Shown piece after piece: positions 15,262 through 23,801 of a stretch of DNA of 64,000 nt (its first letter is position 1; every line of letters starts with the position of its first letter). The stretch is from Gemmatimonadota bacterium (GTDB lineage: Bacteria > Gemmatimonadota > Gemmatimonadetes > Longimicrobiales > Gaopeijiaceae): assembly GCA_022823225.1 (NCBI GenBank), contig JAJDXM010000026.1, forward strand, positions 20,788 to 84,787. Direction: 5' to 3'. The notes under the pieces were generated by a model. The model was not told the DNA's origin and made no database searches. It worked only from the letters and a program-made list of their open reading frames with translations. The translations under genes and the position numbers were made by a program.

Positions 15262-18045
15262 CTAGAATCCTCTGGCCCCCACCCCCACCTGCCCCAGCGC
15301 CAGCGGCGGCCCCACCGGCTTCAGCGCCACCGGACACGCCTTCAGCGCCGCCGTCTGCGTCACCGGATCGTACCCGCCCCCGGTCAGCACGTTCACCGGC
15401 ACGTCCTCGAAGGCGAACGACGCGAACACCGTGCCCTTGGGCGATTTGGCGGTCGCTCGAACCTTCACGTGCAGGCAGCCACGCGGGTTGCTCAGCTCGG
15501 CCCAGCCGCCGTCCACCAGCCCCAGCCGCGCGATGTCGTCCGGGTGCACCTCCAGCGTCTCCTCCGACAGCAGGTAGTCGATCCCCCCTGACCGCCCGGT
15601 CTGGGTGCGCGTGTGGTACTGGGGCAGCCGGCGGCCGGTGGTCAGCCACATCGGGTATTCGTCGGAGAGCGTCTCCTCGGGGTCGCGGTACTCGAGCATC
15701 TTGAAGATTCCGCGGCCGTTCTCGAAGCCCTCCTCGTGGAGGCGCGGCGTGCCGGGGTGATCGCGTGTGGGCACCGGCCACTGGTACTCGCCACGGTCGA
15801 TCCGGTCCCAGTCCAATCCCGCATACAGGGGTGACAGGGAGCAGAGCTCGTTGAAGACCTCCTTGGCGGACTCGAACTCGAATCCCTTCCAGCCCATCCG
15901 CTGAGCGAGGCGGGAGACGATCCACCAATCGGGCTTCGCCTCGCCCGGGGGCGGCACCGCGGCGCGCAGCCGTTGGACGCGGCGCTCGGTGTTGGTGCAG
16001 ACCCCGTCGGTCTCGGCCCAGGCGGTCGCGGGAAAGACCACGTCGGCGACCTTCGCCGTGTCCGTCATGAAGATGTCGATCACGACCAGGCAGTCGAGGC
16101 TCTTCAGCGCGTGTTCGCAGTGGTGTCGGTCCGGGTCGGTGACCAGCGTGTTCTCGCCATTGATGATCATCGCGTGGATGCCGTCGCCGCAGAGGTCCAG
16201 GGCGGTGACCTTGGTCATCCCCGTCGCGAGGTCGACCTTGCGCCCGTACGCCTCGTGGAACTTCTCCTGGTGCGCCGGGACGGTGACGGCCTGGAAGCCG
16301 GGGTAGTTGTTCGGCAGCGCGCCCGCGTCGCCGGCGCCCTGGATGTTGTTCTGGCCGCGCATCGGGTTCACGCCCGTGCCCTCGCGGCCCAGGTTGCCGG
16401 TCATCAGCGCCAGGTTGCAGAGGCTCTGGACGTTGTCGACGCCGCAGATGTGCTCGGTGATGCCGACCGTGTAGTAGATCGCGCCCCGGTCGGCACCGCC
16501 GTAGAGCAGCGCCGCCTTCTCGATGTCCGCCGGGTCGCACTCGCAGATCTCGGCCGCCCACTCCGGCGTGTACTGCGCGACGTGCTCCATGAAGTCCTCG
16601 CCCTGGGTGGTGCGCGCGTCGATGAAGGCCTGGTCCATCAGCCCCTCGCGGGCGATCACATGCGCCATGGCCAGCAGCAGCGAGACATCGGACCCCACGC
16701 GCAGCGGCAGATGGACGTCCGCGATCTCGGCCAGCCCGATGCGCCGCGGGTCCGCCACGATCATCTTCGCGCCCCGCGCGAGCGCCCGCTTGAGCCGCGT
16801 GGCCGCCACCGGGTGGCACTCGGTCATGTTCGTCCCGATGCAGAAGATCACATCGGGCTTGTCCATGTCCGCGAGCGGGTTCGACATCGCCCCTCTTCCG
16901 ATTGTTGCCGCCAGACCGGCGACTGTGGGGGCGTGTCAGGCACGGCTGCAGTTGTCGATGTGATTCGTCCCCAGTCCCGCCCGGATGAAGCGCTGCATCA
17001 TGTAGGCGGCTTCGTGGGGCGCGCGGCCGGAGGCGATTCCGTAGATGGCGCGGCGCCCGTGGTCCTTCACCACCTTGCGCAGCTTGCCGGCCGCGAAGTC
17101 CAGCGCTTCGTCCCACGAGGCCGGTCGAAGCTGTCCCGACTTCTCCTCGCGGATGAATGGGGTGGCCAGGCGGTCCGGGTGTCCGACGAAGTCGAAGGCG
17201 AACTGGCCCTTCACGCAGAGCGCGCCCTCGTTCGCCGGGCCGTCCATCGCGGGGAGGACGCCGACGATCTTCTCGCCGCGCGTCATGACGTCGACCGTGC
17301 AGCCGACGCCGCAGTACGGGCAGATCGTGCGGGTCGTCTCCGTTTCGCCGGGAACGTCCTTGTTGGCCAGCGCCTTGAGGTCGCCGAGCGCGCCGGTGGG
17401 GCAGGTCTGGATGCACTGGCCGCAGAAGGTGCACGCCGAGTCCTTCAGCAGGCCGCCGAACTCGGTGGTGATCTGGGTGTGGAAGCCCCGGTTCATCACG
17501 CTGATCGCGTAGTCGCCCTCCTGCTCGGCGCAGACGCGCACGCAGCGGTAGCACGAGATGCAGTTCTCGTAGTCGCGCTTGATGAAGGGGTTGTCGTCGT
17601 CGGGGCGGCTCTCTCCCGACAGCGCGCCCTCGAAGCGGCCGGTACGCGCGTCGTAGCGGTCGAGCAGCTCGGCCATCTCCTGCGACGCATAGCCGTGCAT
17701 GGGGTCGACGTCGGTGTCGCGGTTCTCGGACGCCACCATCTCCATGAGGATGCGGCGCTGGACCTCGAGGGCGGCCGTGCGGGTGCGGACTCGCATCCCG
17801 GGCTCCGCCTTCATCGTGCACGATGCCACCGGGTTGCGCGCGCCCTCAAGCTCTACGATGCAGAGCCGGCAGCCCCCGAAGGGCTCCAGGCGCGGGTCGT
17901 AGCAGAGGGTCGGGATCTCCTTTTGGTGCCGTTCCGCGACCTCGTAGACCGTCTCGCCGCGCGTGAACGCCACCTTCTCTCCGTCCAGCGTCATGGTCAG
18001 CTGGACGCCCTTGCCGTTCGTCGACGGGGTTCCGTTCCGCTTCAT
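15262..18045 (-). CDS. fdhA: NAD-type formate dehydrogenase alpha subunit, selenoprotein (UGA = Sec370)
   Basis: Read through an in-frame UGA (16936-16938), this is a 927-residue molybdopterin formate dehydrogenase. Domains: [2Fe-2S] ferredoxin-like (C48, C59, C62, C76), a NuoG-like region, two 4Fe-4S clusters (C162-165-168-172 and C205-208-211-215), and the molybdopterin core with its own cluster (C242, C245, C249, C277). The UGA stands where family members have the catalytic Cys or Sec: DNCSRA-U-HAPTVAGLAATIGRGAMSNP. Both sides of the UGA are conserved and in one frame, so this is recoding and not decay. ATG 18045 lies 5 nt after fdhB with GGAGAAAGG upstream. It oxidises formate to CO2 and passes electrons to FdhB. 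Confidence 0.93.
16888..16938 (-). promoter_or_regulatory. SECIS-like element directing selenocysteine at the fdhA UGA
   Basis: Directly after the UGA the mRNA can form an apical stem GUCGCC/GGCGGC (16918-16923 with 16907-16912) capped by the loop GGUCU (16913-16917). A lower stem CGCCCC/GGGGCG (16927-16932 with 16888-16893) is possible. In E. coli fdhF the SelB-binding loop also contains GGUCU and starts 18 nt after the UGA; here the spacing is also 18 nt. Part of the match is forced by the conserved AGL codons. Confidence 0.75.
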
Positions 18046-18050
18046 CGCCG

Positions 18051-19727
18051 TCAGCCTTTCTCCACGTGCGCCCGAACCCGGTCCGGAAAGTACCGGATCA
18101 GGCTCTCGGTCAAAAGTGGGGCGGCCTGACCCAATCCGCACGCGCTCGTCTTCTTCATGACTTCATTCAGGTCCACCACTTCGTCCACCCAGGCGTCCAC
18201 CGCGCGGGGGCCCTGGCCCTCCAGCCGCTCCACCAGCCGCTGGGTCCCGATCCGGCACGGGAAGCACTTCCCGCAGGACTCCTCCGCGAAGAACTCCATC
18301 GACTCGCGCGTCACGCGAATCATGTCGCGGGAGTCGTCGAAGACCATGATGCCGCCCGCGCCCAGGAAGCTCCCCTTCGACCGGATCGAGGGCTCGTCCA
18401 GGGTGACGTCCAGGTCCGCGCCGGCCAGGAAGCCGCCGGACAGGCCCGCCATCGTCACGGCCTGGACGGCGCGCCCGCCCGGCGGACCTCCCGCCCAGCC
18501 GTGCAGCAGTTCGCGGAGCGGCAGCCCGATGGGGACCTCGTAGTTGCCCGGCCGCGCGATGTCGCCGGACAGGCTGATCACCTTGGTGCCCGCGTGGTCG
18601 GCGCGCCCGAGTCCGCGGTACCACTCCGCCCCGTGGACCAGGATCGGCGGTGCGGAGGCCAGCGTCTCCACGTTGTTCACGACGGTGGGCAGGTTCTCGT
18701 AGCCATGCGTGACGGGGAAGGGGGGGCGGTTCCTCGGGAACGGGTGCCCCCCTTCCAGCGAATTGAGCAGGGAGGTCTCCTCGCCGCAGATGTAGGCGCC
18801 GGCGCCGCGGCGCACCATTAGGTCGAAGCGGAAGTCCGTCCCCAGGATCCCGTCCCCCAGCAACCCCGCCGCCGCCGCCGCCGCGATCGCGCCTTCGAGG
18901 ATGTCGCACGTCTCCGGGTACTCGTAGCGCAGGTAGATGAACCCCCGCACGGCTCCCGTCGCGTACGCGGCCAGCGCCATCCCCTCGATCGTGCCGTGGG
19001 GATCGTGATCCATCAGCACCCGGTCCTTGAAGCAGCCGGGCTCGCCCTCGTCGGCGTTGCACACGATCGTCTTCGGCTCCCCCGGCGCATCCGCCACCGC
19101 CCGCCACTTCCGCCCCGTGGGAAACCCCGCCCCCCCGCGCCCCGCCAGCCCGCTGGCGTCGATCACGTCGACCACCTCGGCCGGCGTCATTCCGGTCACG
19201 GCCTGCTCCAGCGCCTCGTAGCCGCCCTGGCTGCGGTACCCGGCGAGGGTGGGGCGGCCGGGCGCGCGGATCCCCGCAAAGACGCATTCCTCCACGCCGT
19301 CCGGGGGCACGGGCGGCAGCGGCGACGGCCCGCTCACCAGCGTCCCCGCGGTGCGGCCGGTCAGCACGGTGCCGCGGTGGATCACCGGCACCGGCTCGTC
19401 GCAGCGGCCCGGACACGGCATCGTCATCGGGTCGTGACCCGCCGCGCGGAGGCTCGCCAGGAGAACCTCCGCGCCCCGCATGCTGCAGACGGGGCCGTTG
19501 CAGACGCGCGGCCGGTCGAGCCCGGCGGCGTCCCGCGAGAAGTGGTGGTAGAATGTGACCGTGCCGAAAAGGTCGGCGATGGGAATACGAAGGCCCCGCG
19601 AGACGGCGCGCAGCGCTTCCTCCGAGAGGTAGCCGTCTCGCTCGTGAAAGGCGTGGAGAAGGGGAAGGAGGGGTGCCGGCTCGTCCTTCCAGTGCTCCAC
19701 GAGTGTGTCGTTGCCTGGCTCTGCCAT
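18051..19727 (-). CDS. fdhB: NAD-dependent formate dehydrogenase beta subunit (NuoE-NuoF fusion)
   Basis: The 558-residue product joins a NuoE-like thioredoxin-fold domain (four cluster cysteines C76, C81, C105, C109) to a NuoF-like domain. The latter has the FMN/NADH site GLAGRGGAGFPTGRKW, VCNADEGEPGCFKDR, GAGAYICGEETSLLNSLEG, and the 4Fe-4S motif ESCGKCFPCR (C485, C488, C491) with C530. It takes electrons from FdhA and reduces NAD+. The start is ATG 19727, since the family N-terminus follows; no strong ribosome-binding site is seen. The stop is 5 nt before fdhA, so it leads the operon. It is divergent from fdhD. Confidence 0.92.
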   Translation of the reverse strand: MAEPGNDTLVEHWKDEPAPLLPLLHAFHERDGYLSEEALRAVSRGLRIPIADLFGTVTFYHHFSRDAAGLDRPRVCNGPVCSMRGAEVLLASLRAAGHDPMTMPCPGRCDEPVPVIHRGTVLTGRTAGTLVSGPSPLPPVPPDGVEECVFAGIRAPGRPTLAGYRSQGGYEALEQAVTGMTPAEVVDVIDASGLAGRGGAGFPTGRKWRAVADAPGEPKTIVCNADEGEPGCFKDRVLMDHDPHGTIEGMALAAYATGAVRGFIYLRYEYPETCDILEGAIAAAAAAGLLGDGILGTDFRFDLMVRRGAGAYICGEETSLLNSLEGGHPFPRNRPPFPVTHGYENLPTVVNNVETLASAPPILVHGAEWYRGLGRADHAGTKVISLSGDIARPGNYEVPIGLPLRELLHGWAGGPPGGRAVQAVTMAGLSGGFLAGADLDVTLDEPSIRSKGSFLGAGGIMVFDDSRDMIRVTRESMEFFAEESCGKCFPCRIGTQRLVERLEGQGPRAVDAWVDEVVDLNEVMKKTSACGLGQAAPLLTESLIRYFPDRVRAHVEKG

Positions 19728-19795
19728 GGGGAAGGGTTTGAGAAGGAATGCGGGGGACAATAGATATAGACATTGCAAACATTTGGCGAGACCGG

Positions 19796-19858
19796 GACGG
19801 TCAGGGCGACCTCCGAGACGGTCTGGGCGACCCCGCAACGGTCAGGGAGGACCTCACA
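19796..19858. repeat. Three tandem 20-21-bp repeats in the fdhB-fdhD divergent region
   Basis: The unit CGGTCWGGGNGRCC recurs at 19798, 19819 and 19839 (periods 21 and 20), for example GACGGTCAGGGCGACC then GACGGTCTGGGCGACC. Helically phased repeats between divergent formate genes look like binding sites for a transcription factor. The last copy contains the AGGGAGG ribosome-binding site of fdhD. Confidence 0.45.
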
Positions 19859-20728
19859 TTGGCGACTCCATCCCGCCGCAGGGCGGCGCGGGTCCGTGTC
19901 GGGCGCATGCGTCGCGGATGGTTCACGGCCAGGAGCGACAGCGTCGCCGTCGAAGAGCCCATGGAGGTGCGGCTCGAGGTCCCCGGCGAGGATGGCCCGC
20001 GCGAGCATCCGGTTTCGGTCACGATGAGGACGCCGGGCGACGACTTCGAACTCGCCGCGGGGTTCCTCTTCACGGAGGGCGTGGTGACCGACCCGAACGC
20101 GCTCGGCGATGTCCGCTACTGCCGCAACGTGGATCCCCAGGAATACAACGTCGTCACCGCCGCGCTGCGCGACCCGGCCGCATTCGATGCCGCCAGCCTG
20201 ACCCGCAACTTCTACGTCACGTCCTCCTGCGGTGTCTGTGGCAAGGCGTCGCTCGAATCGGTCGAGGTGATGGGCTGCCGGCCGGTTGCCGACGGCACGC
20301 TGCGTGTCGCCGACGAGGAGGTGCGCCGGGTCCCGGAACGGCTGCGGGCCTCCCAGCAGGTGTTCGACCGGACCGGCGGAATTCACGCGGCGGGACTCTT
20401 CGATGCGGCCGGGCGGATCGCGCTCGTGCGCGAGGACGTGGGCCGCCACAACGCGGTCGACAAGGTCGTCGGGGCGCTGGTCCTGTCCCGCTCGCTCCCC
20501 GGATCGGAACTCGGGCTCGTGGTGTCGGGCCGCTCCTCGTTCGAGATCCTGCAGAAGGCCGCCATGGCGGGGTTCCCGATGGTCGTGGCGGTGGGCGCGC
20601 CGTCGAGCCTGGCGGTGACCTTCGCCCGCCGCTTCAACATGACCCTGGTGGGGTTCGCCAAGCCGGACGGGTACAACGTCTATTCCGGCGACGACCGAAT
20701 CAGGGGACTGAAGGGGGACGCGGGATGA
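19859..20728 (+). CDS. fdhD: Formate dehydrogenase accessory sulfurtransferase FdhD
   Basis: The 289-residue product has the FdhD signature SSCGVCGKASLE (C124 and C127 carry the sulfur moved from IscS to the molybdenum cofactor), plus ELAAGFLFTEG, LVREDVGRHNAVDKV and VSGRSSFEILQKAAMAG. It sulfurates the bis-MGD cofactor of FdhA, without which the enzyme is inactive. The frame opens at ATG 19748, but TTG 19859 is preferred because AGGGAGG lies 8 nt upstream and the extra 37 residues only translate the phased repeats. Its stop overlaps mobA as ATGA. Confidence 0.93.
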   Translation: MATPSRRRAARVRVGRMRRGWFTARSDSVAVEEPMEVRLEVPGEDGPREHPVSVTMRTPGDDFELAAGFLFTEGVVTDPNALGDVRYCRNVDPQEYNVVTAALRDPAAFDAASLTRNFYVTSSCGVCGKASLESVEVMGCRPVADGTLRVADEEVRRVPERLRASQQVFDRTGGIHAAGLFDAAGRIALVREDVGRHNAVDKVVGALVLSRSLPGSELGLVVSGRSSFEILQKAAMAGFPMVVAVGAPSSLAVTFARRFNMTLVGFAKPDGYNVYSGDDRIRGLKGDAG

Positions 20729-21801
20729 GCCTGCTGGGTGCGATCCTGGCAGGGGGCGGCAGCCGCCGCTTCGGGTCTCCCAAGACGCTGGCCCGGCTGC
20801 ACGGCAGACCGCTCTGGCAGGTGGCCGCCGAACGGCTCGGCGCGGTATGCGACGAGGTCGTGGCGATCGTCAACCACCCCCAGGTCGCGCACCAGGTGGA
20901 GGTGGAGACGCTGCCCGACCGCCGGCCCCTGATGGGTCCCCTCGGGGGAATCGATGCCGCGCTGGGACGCGCCCTGCAGAGCGGGCACGAGGCGGTGCTG
21001 GTGCTCGCGGTGGACATGCCGTGGGTGGGTGCCGGGGCGCTCCAGCGCCTGGTCGAGGGATGGCGCCGGCAAGCTGGCGTCACGCTGCCGCGCGCCGGAC
21101 CGCCCTGGGGATTTCACCCCCTGTGCGGGATCTACCCCCTGAACGTCCTGGTGCCGCTGACCGATGCGCTCAACGAGAGGCGGCTGGAGTCGGGCGCCTT
21201 CGCGGGTTCGCTCGATCCGGTGGTCGTCGACACGGGACTCGCGCCGGCGGACTTCCGCAGCGTGAACCGTCGCGCCGACCTGCCGCCGCCGGCCCTGGCG
21301 ATCATCGGCAACAAGAAGTCCGGGAAGACGACCCTCGCCGTCTCCGTGATCGCGGAGCTGGCGCGGCGGGGGCGCCTAGTGATGTCGGTGAAGCACGGCC
21401 ACCACTTCCAGCTCGACACCCCCGGGACCGATTCCTGGCGCCACCGGCACGAAGGCCATGCCGAACGCGTCCTTCTGGCCGGGCCGGACGAATTCTCCCT
21501 CATGGGGAACTGGGGGGCCGCGGGGGAGCCTTCGCTGGACCGGTTGCTCGTCAGCCACCTTGGGGAAGCCGAGATCGTGGTGGTGGAGGGGTTCCGGCGC
21601 GCGGCGGTTCCCAAGGTCGAAATCTTCCGGGCCGAAGCGCAGCCGGAGCCCGTCGTGCCGCCGGAGGAAGCCCGCAAGAGGGGTGTCCTGGCCGTTGTCA
21701 CGGACCGCCCCGGCCTGCCCTGGTCGGTACCGGTGATCGCCGCCGACGGCCGCGGGGTGGCCGGCCGGGTGGCGGACATCGCCGAGGAGCACATGCTGTG
21801 A
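20725..21801 (+). CDS. mobAB: MobA-MobB fusion: Mo-cofactor guanylyltransferase plus GTP-binding adaptor
   Basis: The 358-residue product joins two enzymes of molybdopterin-guanine-dinucleotide synthesis. MobA (about 1-185) has GAILAGGGSRRFGSPK, GPLGGIDAAL, and LAVDMPWVG; it adds GMP to molybdopterin. MobB (about 188-358) starts ALAIIGNKKSGKTTL (P-loop 195-202) and continues VKHGHHFQLDTPGTDSWRH and VVEGFRRAAVPKVE. The gene overlaps fdhD (ATGA) and the next gene (GTGA). The arrangement fdhD-mobAB opposite fdhBA is a maturation unit for the neighbouring formate dehydrogenase, which needs this cofactor. Confidence 0.93.
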   Translation: MSLLGAILAGGGSRRFGSPKTLARLHGRPLWQVAAERLGAVCDEVVAIVNHPQVAHQVEVETLPDRRPLMGPLGGIDAALGRALQSGHEAVLVLAVDMPWVGAGALQRLVEGWRRQAGVTLPRAGPPWGFHPLCGIYPLNVLVPLTDALNERRLESGAFAGSLDPVVVDTGLAPADFRSVNRRADLPPPALAIIGNKKSGKTTLAVSVIAELARRGRLVMSVKHGHHFQLDTPGTDSWRHRHEGHAERVLLAGPDEFSLMGNWGAAGEPSLDRLLVSHLGEAEIVVVEGFRRAAVPKVEIFRAEAQPEPVVPPEEARKRGVLAVVTDRPGLPWSVPVIAADGRGVAGRVADIAEEHML

Positions 21802-22940
21802 GCGCACACCTCCCGCCCTCCGCCCGCCCCGCCCGCCTCGCATCGCTGGACGCCTTTCGCGGCCTGGCGATCGCGGGCATGATCCTCGTCAACAATCCGG
21901 GCAGCTGGGCGCACGTGTACCCGCCCCTGCGCCACGCCGTCTGGCACGGCGCCACGCCCACCGACCTCGTCTTCCCCTTCTTCCTCTTCGGGATCGGCGT
22001 GGCGATGTCCTTTTCCTTCGCGGCGCGCGCTTCCCGGGGCGACTCCCGCGGCCGCCTCTGGCGCCATGTCCTGGTCCGAGCCCTCATTCTCTACGGGCTC
22101 GGCTTCCTCATGGTCGCCATTCCCCGTTTCGACTTCGCCACGGTGCGCCTCGTCGGGGTCCTCGCGCGCATCGCGATGGTCTATCTCGCGGCCGGGACCC
22201 TGGTGCTGTTCCTGAGCAGGCGCGCGGTCCTTGCGGCGATGCTGGCCTTCCTCGCGGTCTACTGGGCGCTGATGGCCTGGGCGCCGGTTCCCGGTTTCGG
22301 CGCGGGGGACCTCTCGCCCGAAGGCAACCTGGCTGCCTGGCTCGACCGGATCATCCTCGGGCCGCACATGTGGAGCGGTGGTGGAGGCGTCTACGACCCG
22401 GAGGGTCTCCTCAGCACGATGCCCGCGGTATCGAGCACGCTGGCGGGGCTCTTTGCCGGTGACCTTCTGCGAACCGCCGGAAGGGGCCGGTGGCCGGCGA
22501 GCGCCCGGCTTGTGGTGCTCGGTGCCCTGCTCGTCGGCGTGGGCCACCTGTGGGACCTGGCCTTTCCCATCAACAAGCCGATCTGGACCAGCTCATACGT
22601 GGCCTACACGACCGGCTGGGCCTTGCTTGTGCTGGGTTCGCTGCACTGGGTGATCGACGTGCGGGGCTGGCGCCGGTGGGCCCGTCCGCTCGAAATCTAC
22701 GGGGTCAACGCGATCACGATGTTCGTGGCTTCCGGCATGCTCGCAAAGACGCTGATTCTCTGGCGCGTTCCGGTCGAGCCGGAGGGCACGACTTCGGCAT
22801 ACGCGCTGATCTACCAGTCCGCCTTCGTTCGCTGGGCCGGGCCCCTGAACGGTTCCCTTGCCTTCGCGGTCGCCACGGTCCTTTTCTGGCTCGGCGTTGC
22901 GTGGGTCATGCACGCCCGCCGCATCTTTATCAAGGTATAG
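21798..22940 (+). CDS. HGSNAT/DUF5009-type membrane acyltransferase
   Basis: The 380-residue protein has about ten membrane helices and begins with the family signature RLASLDAFRGLAIAGMILVNN and then TPTDLVFPFFLFGIGVAMSFSF. Relatives are annotated as heparan-alpha-glucosaminide N-acetyltransferase-like or DUF5009 proteins, which carry acyl groups across the membrane to sugars. It starts at a GTG that overlaps mobAB (GTGA). That coupling is probably positional, as no link to molybdenum cofactor is known. The acceptor sugar is unknown. Confidence 0.8.
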   Translation: MSAHLPPSARPARLASLDAFRGLAIAGMILVNNPGSWAHVYPPLRHAVWHGATPTDLVFPFFLFGIGVAMSFSFAARASRGDSRGRLWRHVLVRALILYGLGFLMVAIPRFDFATVRLVGVLARIAMVYLAAGTLVLFLSRRAVLAAMLAFLAVYWALMAWAPVPGFGAGDLSPEGNLAAWLDRIILGPHMWSGGGGVYDPEGLLSTMPAVSSTLAGLFAGDLLRTAGRGRWPASARLVVLGALLVGVGHLWDLAFPINKPIWTSSYVAYTTGWALLVLGSLHWVIDVRGWRRWARPLEIYGVNAITMFVASGMLAKTLILWRVPVEPEGTTSAYALIYQSAFVRWAGPLNGSLAFAVATVLFWLGVAWVMHARRIFIKV

Positions 22941-22994
22941 GAGCCGGTCGCAGGGGCCGCGCCCGAGCGGCGCAGCGCCCCGGCCCGCCGGCTC
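22941..22994. terminator. Possible bidirectional hairpin between convergent genes
   Basis: GAGCCGG at 22941-22947 pairs with CCGGCTC at 22988-22994, and GGGGC/GCCCC can extend the structure inside. It lies just after the acyltransferase stop and 13 nt before the convergent DUF2911 stop. No T-tract follows, so function as a terminator is uncertain. Confidence 0.3.
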
Positions 22995-23007
22995 CCCGGT
23001 CCGCCCC

Positions 23008-23574
23008 TTACCGGCGCATGACCGGGATGTCCACCCGGTAGCTCTCCCAGCGAAGGACCAGCGTAGCCCCGGTGTCGGAGGCGTTCTCGAAGGTCATAGT
23101 CATCCGCTCGACGTGTTCGTTGTCCGACGCGGGCACCGTTCCGGAGCCGACATTGGCTTCCATCACGGTAGCATTGACGGGAATGCCCCAGCGCTCGGCA
23201 TTGCCGTTGACGAAGATCTCCCACTCGTCCGCTCCGGGCACCGCGTACAGCGAGTAGGACCCCGCGGAAACCTCCACCCCCGCCACCGACCCAGCGAACG
23301 GAAGGTGAATCGCCGTCGCCTCATTGGCGCCCAGGCGCCAGGGGCGGCCAAAGGGGTGAGGGTCGCCTCCCACGAGTTCCCGTCCCCTTGCGGACGGTGC
23401 CCCGTAGCAGACCTTCACCTCCTCGCCGCCGATGCTCACGGTGGCGGAGTCGAGTGGACTGGGGCGGTCGGCAGGGTTGCCGCTCCTCACAAAGCAGTTC
23501 TGCGCCGCGAGCGTGGCCGGGGCCAGGGCCAGGGCGGCAACGAGCGCGGTTGCACCAACGGTCCAGTTTCTCAT
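23008..23574 (-). CDS. DUF2911 secreted protein
   Basis: A 188-residue precursor with a signal peptide (TVGATALVAALALAPATLAAQ). The body matches DUF2911: VCYGAPSARGRELVGG, then PFGRPWRLGANEATAIHL, SAGSYSLYAVPG and EIFVNGNAERWG. These proteins are common in Bacteroidota and Gemmatimonadota and have no known function; a beta-rich fold is likely. A GAGGGAGAAA ribosome-binding region precedes the ATG. It is divergent from the TPR gene. Confidence 0.82.
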   Translation of the reverse strand: MRNWTVGATALVAALALAPATLAAQNCFVRSGNPADRPSPLDSATVSIGGEEVKVCYGAPSARGRELVGGDPHPFGRPWRLGANEATAIHLPFAGSVAGVEVSAGSYSLYAVPGADEWEIFVNGNAERWGIPVNATVMEANVGSGTVPASDNEHVERMTMTFENASDTGATLVLRWESYRVDIPVMRR

Positions 23575-23712
23575 CGATTTCTCCCTCTTGCGGAGTTGGG
23601 TCGCACGGCCTCACGTGGGATGCGCGGGCCGGTACGGCCGGTTGCGGACCGAAGGGAACCTTTCCCCGGTCACGATGGTAATGTGTTGATGGGTTGGTAT
23701 TCGGTCCAGCCT

Positions 23713-23747
23713 GTTGACCGTCCCGGACCACGCTTCATAAGTTATAC
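23713..23747 (+). promoter_or_regulatory. Possible promoter of the secreted TPR gene
   Basis: TTGACC at 23713-23718 is followed by an A/T-rich CATAAGTTATAC (23736-23747) that could hold a -10 element at 17-24 nt spacing. It is the only promoter-like patch in the 227-nt divergent gap (23575-23801). Neither element is a close match. Confidence 0.3.
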
Positions 23748-23801
23748 AGCTTCGCGCCATCAGTTTGCAGAGCCACGTCTACGAACGGAGAAGACAGGAC
23801 A

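Noticed and set aside
16936..16938. fdhA as a pseudogene split by a nonsense mutation
   Set aside because: The frame is unchanged across the UGA, flanking residues are conserved, the site is the known Sec position, and a SECIS-like hairpin follows.
14048..17821. A single 1257-codon minus-strand ORF
   Set aside because: Only its last 403 codons (from 15259) are the AAA ATPase. The upstream part is an out-of-frame reading of fdhA, rich in Arg, Gly and Pro with no domain.
19748..19858. fdhD starting at ATG 19748
   Set aside because: The extra 37 residues translate phased DNA repeats, and TTG 19859 has a well-spaced AGGGAGG.
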